DNA of 7,797 nucleotides from an uncultured Oscillospiraceae bacterium (GTDB lineage: Bacteria; Bacillota; Clostridia; Oscillospirales; Ruminococcaceae): NCBI GenBank assembly GCA_910578755.1, contig CAJTSZ010000089.1, positions 1-7,797 on the forward strand, written 5' to 3'. Made by a program: the position numbers and the translations under genes. The notes below the pieces were generated by a model. The model had not been told where the DNA came from. It saw nothing but the letters and a program-made list of their open reading frames with translations, and searched no databases. Shown here piece after piece: positions 1-5,695 of this stretch (positions within the stretch are counted from its first letter, which is position 1; each line of letters begins with the position of its first letter).

Positions 1-129
1 CATTCTGCCACAAATGAACCGCCAGCCAATGTGTATTTGGGTGGTGAAACCACCCAAATACACAATACATCTCACTAATCGTTTTAAATCAATTATCTTC
101 CAAACTGTTTTTTTTATAATCTTTGACAT
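1..129 (-). other. Possible small ORF running off the left edge
   Basis: On the minus strand an ATG at 127-129 is preceded by GAGGTG (136-141) at 6-nt spacing and opens a frame of 43 codons to the window edge, beginning MSKIIKKTVWKIIDLKRLV. The same frame is open further upstream to a stop at 193-195, and that extra part reads PPINYPDGAPEFKAYEVKF. I do not recognise a domain. The ribosome binding site is the main support. Against it, a perfect 14-bp hairpin lies inside the frame, and the surroundings look like gene debris. It could be the start of a small gene, a leftover of a larger broken gene, or chance. Confidence 0.22.
31..63. repeat. Perfect 14-bp inverted repeat (hairpin)
   Basis: The arm GTGTATTTGGGTGG (31-44) is followed by a 5-nt loop (TGAAA) and its exact reverse complement (50-63). 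Neither side has a T-run, so it is not a classical intrinsic terminator. It lies about 70 nt past the DUF4417 remnant's stop and could still end transcription, or be part of a mobile-element end. Confidence 0.6.
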
Positions 130-134
130 AAATT

Positions 135-713
135 TCACCTCATATGCTTTAAATTCCGGTGCGCCATCTGGATAGTTAATTGGCGGTCCGGCTCAATTTG
201 CCGCAGCATTTCATTGTAGCCTTTTAGAAAAAACTCTTTTTGATCGCTGTGATTATTGTGTGCCGACACCATGTAGGTTGAAACCACGACTGTAGACCCT
301 TTCTCAATCCCGTCAAAACAAAACTCAAAGGTGTTTTCTTCTCCCCAACTGACGGAGGGGATAACCCTTATCCCTTTTGAAGCGTAATATGCTCCACACC
401 AGCGGTTACGAAAGGTATTGAAAAGCTGCATAACCGGTGCCATTTCAGTGTACATACTAAAATCCGGCGACAATACCGCCCGGTAGCGTTTTAGTTTCTC
501 TAAGTCTGCGTCAGAGTTCTTTTGTACACATTCAAATTTGTAATCGTAAAGAAAGAAATGCACCATGCGGTCGAGGTGATTATCGCTTTCAAGCTTGGCT
601 TTGTCAAAGCCGATCAGCCTTAAATCGGTAAAATCATCTTCTTTTGATTGAAACCTCGGGATAGGCTGAAAACAAGCAAAGGTTGCGCAAAATAGGCAAC
701 TATTTTTAAATAT
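135..713 (-). pseudogene. DUF4417 family protein, remnant lacking both ends
   Basis: The reading frame resembles DUF4417 proteins, a family of unknown function common in Clostridia and in mobile elements. Visible family-like blocks are a VHFFLYDYKFE segment, SPDFSMYTEM, VIPSVSWGEE, FEFCFDGIEKGSTVVVST and GYNEMLRQIEPDR. An ATG at 564-566 gives 143 residues, but family-like sequence continues in frame upstream of it (for example DDFTDLRLIGFDKAK, roughly 590-640) until a stop at 714-716. I find no ATG, GTG or TTG in that upstream stretch and no convincing ribosome binding site before the internal ATG. The normal start therefore appears to be lost. The C-terminus is also abnormal: after EPDR the expected family continuation is replaced by about 15 unrelated residues ending at the TGA at 135-137. 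The family assignment is fairly secure from memory of its motifs. The pseudogene status is inferred, and a short expressed protein from 566 cannot be excluded. Confidence 0.7.
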
Positions 714-754
714 TCACAAATTATTTACAAATGTAGTTTGTACAACCAGTCGAA

Positions 755-784
755 AGGCGTCGAACCTAACTTGATTCGACGCCT
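755..784 (-). terminator. Hairpin just past the tRNA-Arg 3' end, probable terminator
   Basis: A perfect 10-bp stem (AGGCGTCGAA at 755-764 with TTCGACGCCT at 775-784) with a 10-nt loop starts 11 nt after the CCA end of the tRNA. The following minus-strand sequence is only loosely T-rich, so termination strength is uncertain. Its position argues for a role in ending the tRNA transcript or guiding 3' processing. Confidence 0.5.
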
Positions 785-794
785 GTTCAATAAA

Positions 795-871
795 TGGTGC
801 GCCTGACAGGATTCGAACCTGCGACACCTGGCGTCGGAGGCCAGTGCTCTATCCAGCTGAGCTACAGACGC
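795..871 (-). tRNA. tRNA-Arg (anticodon CCG)
   Basis: The minus strand folds into a complete 77-nt cloverleaf. It has a 7-bp acceptor stem (GCGTCTG with CAGGCGC, one G-T pair), a D-arm GCTC/GAGC, an anticodon stem CTGGC/GCCAG with loop CTCCGAC, a 5-nt variable loop, a T-arm with loop TTCGAAT, discriminator A and an encoded CCA (795-797). The anticodon CCG is at 835-837 and reads the arginine codon CGG. The gene stands alone with its own promoter. The decayed DUF4417 gene lies on its 3' side, the usual side for integration of mobile elements into tRNA genes. Confidence 0.97.
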
Positions 872-894
872 TTATTCTTTTGGTTAACAGGTTT

Positions 895-923
895 ATTATA
901 TCACAGCAAAAACAAAAAAGCAA
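895..923 (-). promoter_or_regulatory. Promoter of tRNA-Arg
   Basis: On the minus strand a -35 box TTGCTT (918-923) and a perfect -10 box TATAAT (895-900) are separated by 17 nt. The predicted transcription start is near 888, about 17 nt before the mature tRNA. Confidence 0.75.
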
Positions 924-967
924 ATGGATTTTTTATTGTTTCACAATAACAAGCATTCTGCTTTTTA

Positions 968-996
968 TTGCATTTTTCCCCACGCCTCGCTATAAT
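968..996 (+). promoter_or_regulatory. Promoter of the AIM24-family gene
   Basis: A -35 box TTGCAT (968-973) and a perfect -10 box TATAAT (991-996) are spaced by 17 nt. The predicted start near 1003 gives a leader of about 190 nt before the ATG at 1196. It diverges from the tRNA promoter, with about 45 bp between the two -35 boxes. Confidence 0.75.
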
Positions 997-1002
997 AAGG
1001 AC

Positions 1003-1195
1003 ACAGCTATTTTCAGCCCCAGTATACAAGGGAAACACGCCTGCACAGGCAAAACATCATGAGGAACGCTTTTGCCTATATTCCTAACAAATGGCAGGCC
1101 CCCTATTTGGGGAGGAAGGGATGCTCCACTGCTTTCCAAAAGCCGTCCCTGTAACCTGCGGGCAAAAATTTATAGAAAAATGAGGAGGTTCCCCT
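1003..1195 (+). other. Long 5' leader of the AIM24-family gene
   Basis: This untranslated stretch contains short complementary segments: GCCTG/CAGGC (1039-1050), CCCC/GGGG around a TATTT loop (1100-1112), and GCAGG (1094-1098) with CCTGC (1155-1159), which could close an outer stem. I do not recognise a known riboswitch or T-box. The ribosome binding site GAGGAGG (1182-1188) is 7 nt before the ATG and is not obviously buried in these stems. Confidence 0.3.
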
Positions 1196-1966
1196 ATGTA
1201 CACCATTAACAACTTTACCAATAACGACGATATTAAAATCCTGGACACTTTAGGCCCGTTCACTGTTGCAGAATACCAGCGGGATCTCAGTGTTATGCCG
1301 GAAAACGCTATGATAGCCTTTTTCTGCAATTCTATGAATGTGCGGAAACGGCAGGTTATCTGCGACCTTTCCAAAGCTCCCATTACCCTACAGGCAGGCG
1401 CTATGCAGTGGACTGTTGGCGATGTAAACGCTACTACCGGTGTAAAAGGCGTCGGAGATTTTTTGGGAAAAGCATTCCGCGGCCAAGTAACCGGTGAATC
1501 CGCTATTAAACCAGAGTACACTGGCAGTGGAACCCTGGTGTTGGAACCTACCTATAAGCATATTATTTTAATTGATACAGCAGAATGGAACGGCAATATT
1601 ATCTTAGACGACGGCCTTTTCCTTGCCTGTGATTCCCGCCTTACCCACAAGGCTGTTATGCGTTCCAATTTCTCCTCCGCGGTGGCTGGCGGCGAAGGCC
1701 TGTTTAATTTAGGTATCAGCGGCAACGGCATCCTTTGCCTGGAATCCCCCTGCCCCAAAGAAGAACTGGTTGAAATTACCCTCCAGGACGACATCCTTAA
1801 AATTGACGGCAACATGGCTATTGCTTGGAGTGGCAGCCTCAGCTTTACTGTAGAGCGCTCCGGTAAATCTTTAATTGGCTCTGCTGCCTCTGGTGAAGGG
1901 CTTGTTAATGTTTACCGCGGCACCGGCAAGGTGCTGCTTGCTCCTGTTACCAAAGGGATTGCCTAA
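1196..1966 (+). CDS. AIM24 family protein (formerly DUF124)
   Basis: This 256-residue protein matches the AIM24 family (Pfam PF01987), named after a yeast mitochondrial protein. Bacterial members are widespread and their biochemical role is not settled. The sequence is rich in beta strands with repeated glycine-centred turns. Characteristic parts are LQAGAMQWTVGDV (about 65-77), the SNFSSAVAGGEGLFNLGISG block (158-177), LKIDGNMAIAW (201-211) and the late repeat GSAASGEGLVNVYRGTGKVLLAP (228-250). The two GEGL segments suggest the internal pseudo-repeat of this all-beta fold. There is no signal peptide or membrane segment, so it is probably cytoplasmic. Length is normal for the family. The start is supported by GAGGAGG 7 nt upstream. 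It is monocistronic, with its own promoter and a hairpin terminator after the stop. Family assignment is secure; function is unknown. Confidence 0.9.
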   Translation: MYTINNFTNNDDIKILDTLGPFTVAEYQRDLSVMPENAMIAFFCNSMNVRKRQVICDLSKAPITLQAGAMQWTVGDVNATTGVKGVGDFLGKAFRGQVTGESAIKPEYTGSGTLVLEPTYKHIILIDTAEWNGNIILDDGLFLACDSRLTHKAVMRSNFSSAVAGGEGLFNLGISGNGILCLESPCPKEELVEITLQDDILKIDGNMAIAWSGSLSFTVERSGKSLIGSAASGEGLVNVYRGTGKVLLAPVTKGIA

Positions 1967-2014
1967 AACTTTATTGTTCCGCAACAAAAAAACAGGTAAT
2001 TTTAACTGCCAATA

Positions 2015-2044
2015 AAGGGGCTGTACATAAATGTACAGCCCCTT
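2015..2044. terminator. Hairpin terminator between convergent genes
   Basis: A perfect 14-bp inverted repeat, AAGGGGCTGTACAT (2015-2028) and ATGTACAGCCCCTT (2031-2044), lies between the AIM24 stop (1966) and the end of the oppositely oriented hydrolase gene (2082). A short T-rich stretch follows on the plus strand. It probably ends the AIM24 transcript and may serve both directions, though the T-tract is weak on the minus side. Confidence 0.75.
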
Positions 2045-2081
2045 ACTTATCCCTAAATTTTCACTTTTCAACCCTATTGCT

Positions 2082-4169
2082 TTACCCTTCTATAAAGGCA
2101 GTCACCTTGGAACAATGGCAGCCCCCATGGTATAGCGTGTTGCGGGCAGGCTGCACTGTTGTGCTGTTGTATCCATCCTCCGTATTGCTGTTGGGAAAAA
2201 TAAAATTTTTTGCGCTGGAGGTCACTGTAAAGCGAATACAATGCCCCTTTCTAAACAAGTGGGAAAGCTTTGTAGACCTTATGTCCAGCTTGTAAATTTT
2301 CCCTGGCTCCATCATTTTCCCCTGTTCAAAACCTTCCCGGTATCTGGCGCACAGCACGCCGTCGGCCAGCTTCATGGAGCGCCCTTTTTCATCCACATCT
2401 GTAATGCGCACTACAAAGTCGGTATCCACTGCGTCGGAGGAAACATATAATTCCGCCAAAAACTCTCCCGTTGCCACCATATCCTTTTCCAGGGGCTTGC
2501 TGGTGTAGCATAAATAATCCTGCCGTTTTTCTTCTTGGGCATAATCCCCCGGCATTTCAATTTCGTTTTCGGACAAATCGATTAAACAAACAGCCGGGTT
2601 CTCCGGGTGATAAACCAGGGTATCCTGTCCTGGTCCCTTGGGTGGCTCCATAACAAGGGCGCCGTTTCCACCGCTGGTATTGGCCCCGCCTTGGGAAGTC
2701 AGGTAAAAAGTAGTTTCCTTTGCCCTGGGAACCGGCCAGTTTTCCGCTGTTTTCCAGCAGTTTTCTTCCACAGTGTAATATTCCACTGCTGCGCCCTGTT
2801 CCACCCCGTTTTCCTTTCCCTTTAAAAAATGGTCAAACCATTTAAAGTACAGCAGGTCAAGGTCAAAGCGCAGCGCCTTATCCCCCAAGGCCAAGCCATT
2901 CAGGTCATAGTGGGCATTGCCGCTGTGGGGCCATGGCCCCAGTATCACCTTTCGCAGCCCTGCCGGGTAATCCTTCGTCAGCTCCAGGGCTTCTGTTGTC
3001 CCCATGCCGTTATCGTCAAACCAGCCAGACTGTATCAACGCCGGCACTGGGCTTTTCAGCCCCTTTTCCGCCCAGTTGGACCGTTTCCAAAAATCATCAT
3101 AATCCTGGTGCTCCAGCCAGGTTTTAATAAACGGAATGTCATACCCCAATGCCTTTTTGGGGATATCTTCAATGGGGCGAATATCCAGTACCTGGTCCCA
3201 GTCCTCCCGTTCCATTCTTCCTGGGTCACCTGTTCTTTGGGCCATGTAAAAGGACCACGCCATCATACCCGAGTTAAAGCACCCGCCCCGCCTTGGCAAA
3301 TCTACAAAAGGGCTTCCGGCACATACCACACTAATAATGGCCTGCAAATAGGGGTTGCCGCTGGCCGCCGCAGCCCACTGCACATACCCCAAATAGGAAC
3401 CGCCAATCATCCCTATTTTTTGGTTGCTCCAGGGCTGGGCTGCTATCCAGTTCAGGGTGTCGTCCCCATCCTCAATTTCAAAACACATTGGCAGCCATTG
3501 GCCGCTGCTGCCTTCCCTGCCTCTTACATCCTGAATTACCACACCATATCCCCGTTGTACAAAACGGTAATACTGGCTGCTGGCGTTTTCCTTTTTATAA
3601 GGGGTGCGCACCAGCACCACTGGCACTGTTCCTTCTTTTCCTTTTGGCAAAAACACATCGGTTGCTAAACGCTCCCCATCCCTAGTTTGTACAAAAAATT
3701 CCCCTTTGTACTCCACTGGGAACAGCTTTTCTCCCGAATATTCCTTCTTCCATTGGGCCAACACCGTTAAATTCTCCCATTCCGGGTCAATTAAAATGCC
3801 AACCCGTTCCCTGGCAGGTACAACTATCCCCACTATTTTCCCATTTGCTGTCAACAGGTTTTTGGGGAACTTCACCTTCCGCTGAATATACATATTTTCT
3901 CCGGCCCGCTGGTACTCTTCCCCCTCCGGCATTACTGCCAGCTGCGGGGCGTTTTCCAAAGCCTTTTCATAGGTTTCTATTTGCTTGGGCAGCTTTTCCC
4001 AATGGATAGGCAGCAGCTGTGCCAGCCGTTTTGCGCTTTCCTGGGTCAGCTGCTGCTTTTCCTCCAATTTCCCGCTGAATACATTCAGCAGGCTGTGAAA
4101 CAGCTTTCCCTGTTCCGTAAAAATTTCCCCGTGCTCAATGCCGGAAATATACACTTTCCACTGCTTCAT
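2082..4169 (-). CDS. CocE/NonD (peptidase S15-type) alpha/beta hydrolase with N-terminal extension
   Basis: This 695-residue serine hydrolase belongs to the CocE/NonD and X-Pro dipeptidyl-peptidase group, which cleave esters or amides. The substrate here cannot be read. The catalytic domain begins near residue 155 (FFVQTRDGERLATDVFLP). RTPY at 188-191 carries the tyrosine that helps form the oxyanion hole in this family. The nucleophile is Ser258 in GGSYLG, the acid is probably Asp385 in SGWFDDNG, and the base is His415 in GPWPHSG. From about residue 480 to the end is the C-terminal jelly-roll domain typical of the group (YTSKPLEKDMVATG, the TDFVVRITDVDEKGRS segment, then HLFRKGHCIRFTVTSS). 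No signal peptide is seen, so it is probably cytoplasmic. The first 150 residues or so are extra compared with ordinary CocE proteins. GGGGTG (4175-4180) lies 5 nt before the ATG. It follows another hydrolase gene on the same strand, 119 nt away. Confidence 0.92.
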   Translation of the reverse strand: MKQWKVYISGIEHGEIFTEQGKLFHSLLNVFSGKLEEKQQLTQESAKRLAQLLPIHWEKLPKQIETYEKALENAPQLAVMPEGEEYQRAGENMYIQRKVKFPKNLLTANGKIVGIVVPARERVGILIDPEWENLTVLAQWKKEYSGEKLFPVEYKGEFFVQTRDGERLATDVFLPKGKEGTVPVVLVRTPYKKENASSQYYRFVQRGYGVVIQDVRGREGSSGQWLPMCFEIEDGDDTLNWIAAQPWSNQKIGMIGGSYLGYVQWAAAASGNPYLQAIISVVCAGSPFVDLPRRGGCFNSGMMAWSFYMAQRTGDPGRMEREDWDQVLDIRPIEDIPKKALGYDIPFIKTWLEHQDYDDFWKRSNWAEKGLKSPVPALIQSGWFDDNGMGTTEALELTKDYPAGLRKVILGPWPHSGNAHYDLNGLALGDKALRFDLDLLYFKWFDHFLKGKENGVEQGAAVEYYTVEENCWKTAENWPVPRAKETTFYLTSQGGANTSGGNGALVMEPPKGPGQDTLVYHPENPAVCLIDLSENEIEMPGDYAQEEKRQDYLCYTSKPLEKDMVATGEFLAELYVSSDAVDTDFVVRITDVDEKGRSMKLADGVLCARYREGFEQGKMMEPGKIYKLDIRSTKLSHLFRKGHCIRFTVTSSAKNFIFPNSNTEDGYNSTTVQPARNTLYHGGCHCSKVTAFIEG

Positions 4170-4242
4170 TTTTTCACCCCATTGTAATTTTTACCTGGTT
4201 GTTCTTTTTTATCCGCCGTACCCCAAGGTACTGTGCACCCCT

Positions 4243-4273
4243 ATTATAAACCATGAAGCAGATACAAAGTCAA
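4243..4273 (-). promoter_or_regulatory. Possible promoter for the CocE/NonD hydrolase
   Basis: On the minus strand TTGACT (4268-4273) and a perfect TATAAT (4243-4248) lie between the two hydrolase genes, but the spacing of 19 nt is longer than ideal. It would give a leader of about 65 nt that starts with a small hairpin (GTACC/GGTAC, 4218-4231). It could let the larger hydrolase be made independently of the upstream gene. Confidence 0.45.
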
Positions 4274-4288
4274 TCCCTTACAACCCCG

Positions 4289-5080
4289 CTATTCCTCCGC
4301 AATAAAAGAAAAAAACGCAGCGTTAAAAGGTTCCAGTTCGTCGTAAAACAGCCCATGGCCGCTGTGCTCCATGGTGTACAGCCGAGAATTACCAATTTCG
4401 CGGTGTTGGTACTCTGTAAGCCCGCAAGGTAAAAATACATCCTCTGCCCCTTGGAATATAGCCGTTGGCACATGAACATGGGCCAGGTCCCACCTACAGT
4501 CCTCCTTGCACAGGTTCTCCAAAAACTGGCTTGTTCCCAGTGGGGAGGCCGCCAGCGCCAGGGACGAAAACCACTCCAGCACCGCCTCGCTATGGGGCTG
4601 TTTAAACAAAATCCGGGTAAGCTCCCAGCACATCTGGGGACGATCTGCCCGTGCAAGCTGCTGTAAACGGGCCGCTGTTTCCATAAGCGCTCCGCTGGGA
4701 AAATTCGACGCTGCTGCAAGCAGCACCAGCTTCTTTACCCCTTGCCCGCCGCACTGGTTCATATAACGCAGGGCCACTGCTCCTCCTGTAGAAAACCCCA
4801 CCAATACAAACTGGTGCAAACGCAGGGTATTTACAATGTGCAGTATATCTTTGGCCATTTGGCTGTAGGAATAATCCCCAACCTCTGCCGCAGAAAAACC
4901 ACCCCCCCGGGGGTCAAAGGCAACTGGCCGGTATCCCCGGCGCAGCAGTTCCTGTACTTGGTATTCATACATTTGGTGGGGCAGTAAAAAACCGGGCACC
5001 AACAGCACCGTGGGGCTTCCTCCTGGGTTAGGGTCATAAACTGCAATTTCCGCACCATCGGAGCAACGAACCATTAACAT
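4289..5080 (-). CDS. Alpha/beta fold hydrolase
   Basis: This 263-residue protein has the standard alpha/beta hydrolase layout. There is an N-terminal strand and oxyanion loop (VLLVPGFLLPH, 25-35), the conserved FDPRGGGFS turn (55-63), and the nucleophile elbow VGFSTGG with Ser97. The acid is Asp214 in FQGAEDVFLP and the base is His242 in EHSGHGLFYDE. A helical cap region lies between about residues 125 and 195. No signal peptide is visible, so it is probably cytoplasmic. It resembles esterases and non-haem-peroxidase-like members, but the substrate cannot be inferred. The start is supported by GGGAGG (5089-5094) 8 nt upstream; Met3 is a less well-spaced alternative. The CocE/NonD gene follows on the same strand after 119 nt, so two serine hydrolases may be co-transcribed. 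Upstream lies a large divergent intergenic region. Confidence 0.92.
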   Translation of the reverse strand: MLMVRCSDGAEIAVYDPNPGGSPTVLLVPGFLLPHQMYEYQVQELLRRGYRPVAFDPRGGGFSAAEVGDYSYSQMAKDILHIVNTLRLHQFVLVGFSTGGAVALRYMNQCGGQGVKKLVLLAAASNFPSGALMETAARLQQLARADRPQMCWELTRILFKQPHSEAVLEWFSSLALAASPLGTSQFLENLCKEDCRWDLAHVHVPTAIFQGAEDVFLPCGLTEYQHREIGNSRLYTMEHSGHGLFYDELEPFNAAFFSFIAEE

Positions 5081-5434
5081 AAAAAACGCCTCCCTATCTG
5101 TAAAAAAATCGTCGGCCCGCCAAAGCGGCGGCTTTGTTTTTAACCATTTTTTCTGACATCCGGCCTTTCCCGCTAAGCAAGGAGCAGTACGGTTTTAAAG
5201 ATAAAATAAACCTTCCGGCAGTGTTGTCCTCCTGCCTATGCAGGTGTGCCCAAATACTTCCTCTCCAAAACCCCAAAGAACCTGCCTGCCAAAACCCTTT
5301 GTTCGGAAATGTTGCCCTTAATGGTTATGTTTCTTTTGGCAGATATACTCCCCTTTGTGTACGGATGGTAGTAAACTATATGAAAAGCAGCCCTTTAACA
5401 TACCGCAGCAGCTATTTTGTTCACAGTATTTTGG
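5081..5434. other. Left part of the divergent intergenic region, no gene seen
   Basis: I see no supportable gene here. On the minus strand, before the hydrolase, a hairpin CCGCC/GGCGG (5117-5131) is followed after 8 nt by a run of seven T (5102-5108), which could act as a leader attenuator. An overlapping alternative, CAAAGC/GCTTTG (5121-5136) plus TTTTT, points the other way. A small hairpin CCTGC/GCAGG lies at 5231-5244. I could not place a clear minus-strand promoter for the hydrolase. An open frame at 5134-5502 has no ribosome binding site and no recognisable protein character. Confidence 0.4.
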
Positions 5435-5463
5435 TTGAATTATCCCCCTGTTTGCGGTATAAT
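5435..5463 (+). promoter_or_regulatory. Promoter of the SUFU/Imm33 gene
   Basis: A -35 box TTGAAT (5435-5440) and a perfect -10 box TATAAT (5458-5463) are separated by 17 nt. The expected start near 5470 gives a leader of about 225 nt. The -10 box lies inside overlapping palindromes (5451-5482), suggesting regulation by a DNA-binding protein. Confidence 0.75.
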
Positions 5464-5482
5464 AACCGCAAAACGGTTATTA
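5451..5482. promoter_or_regulatory. Two overlapping palindromes over the -10 box, candidate operator
   Basis: Palindrome A is TTTGCGGT (5451-5458), a 6-nt spacer, then ACCGCAAA (5465-5472). Palindrome B is TAATAACCG (5460-5468), a 5-nt spacer, then CGGTTATTA (5474-5482). Both are perfect and share the middle ACCG block, so CGGT/ACCG boxes alternate three times across the -10 box and start site. This fits repressor binding and might also form alternative hairpins in the first bases of the RNA. Confidence 0.55.
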
Positions 5483-5501
5483 CATTTCAATGTTTTCTAT
5501 A

Positions 5502-5626
5502 GGGCTTTCAGCTCCATACTCAGCTTTTTGTGGGCCTCCCCAGCCCAAACTCCGTTTTGGGGCTTTCAGCCCCAATAGCACAGGCTTGGAGGCATCTAAT
5601 GCCTCCAAAAAGAAATGGGGCTGGGG
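5502..5626 (+). other. Structured 5' leader of the SUFU/Imm33 gene
   Basis: Several stems nest in the leader. A long-range 9-bp stem pairs CCCCAGCCC (5538-5546) with GGGCTGGGG (5618-5626). Inside it lie an 8-bp hairpin TTGGGGCT/AGCCCCAA with a 3-nt loop (5557-5575) and a 10-bp hairpin TTGGAGGCAT/ATGCCTCCAA with a 3-nt loop (5586-5608). A weaker hairpin at 5502-5514 precedes them and shares GGGCTTTCAGC with the 8-bp one. Together they would form a three-way junction. No known riboswitch class is recognised. No T-run follows, so it is not a simple terminator. It could alternatively be a dispersed palindromic repeat. Confidence 0.5.
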
Positions 5627-5695
5627 CAAACTAAGGTTTTACCCCTGCCCGCCAGCCAGTACGCCAAAATTTTATTAAAAATGAGGGTTTAAAAT

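Noticed and set aside
760..820. Shared TCGAACCT in the downstream hairpin and the tRNA T-arm as a possible attachment-site repeat
   Set aside because: Only 8 nt are shared and the two copies lie about 50 nt apart; too short to argue for a real att duplication.
1039..1050. GCCTGCACAGGC palindrome as an operator
   Set aside because: A 5-bp arm palindrome downstream of the promoter is easily expected by chance; it is mentioned only as part of the leader.
844..1062. Plus-strand frame starting inside the tRNA gene
   Set aside because: It begins within a structurally complete tRNA and crosses two promoters.
1084..1521. Minus-strand frame overlapping the start of the AIM24 gene
   Set aside because: It conflicts with a strong plus-strand gene and its leader, and shows no family resemblance.
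2829..3668. Long open frame of 279 codons antisense to the CocE/NonD gene
   Set aside because: It lies wholly inside a well-supported gene with a full catalytic triad; its proline- and histidine-rich translation is typical of an antisense shadow.
5134..5502. Open frame of 122 codons in the intergenic region
   Set aside because: It has no ribosome binding site, overlaps the promoter and operator-like palindromes of the next gene, and has unremarkable composition with no recognisable motif.
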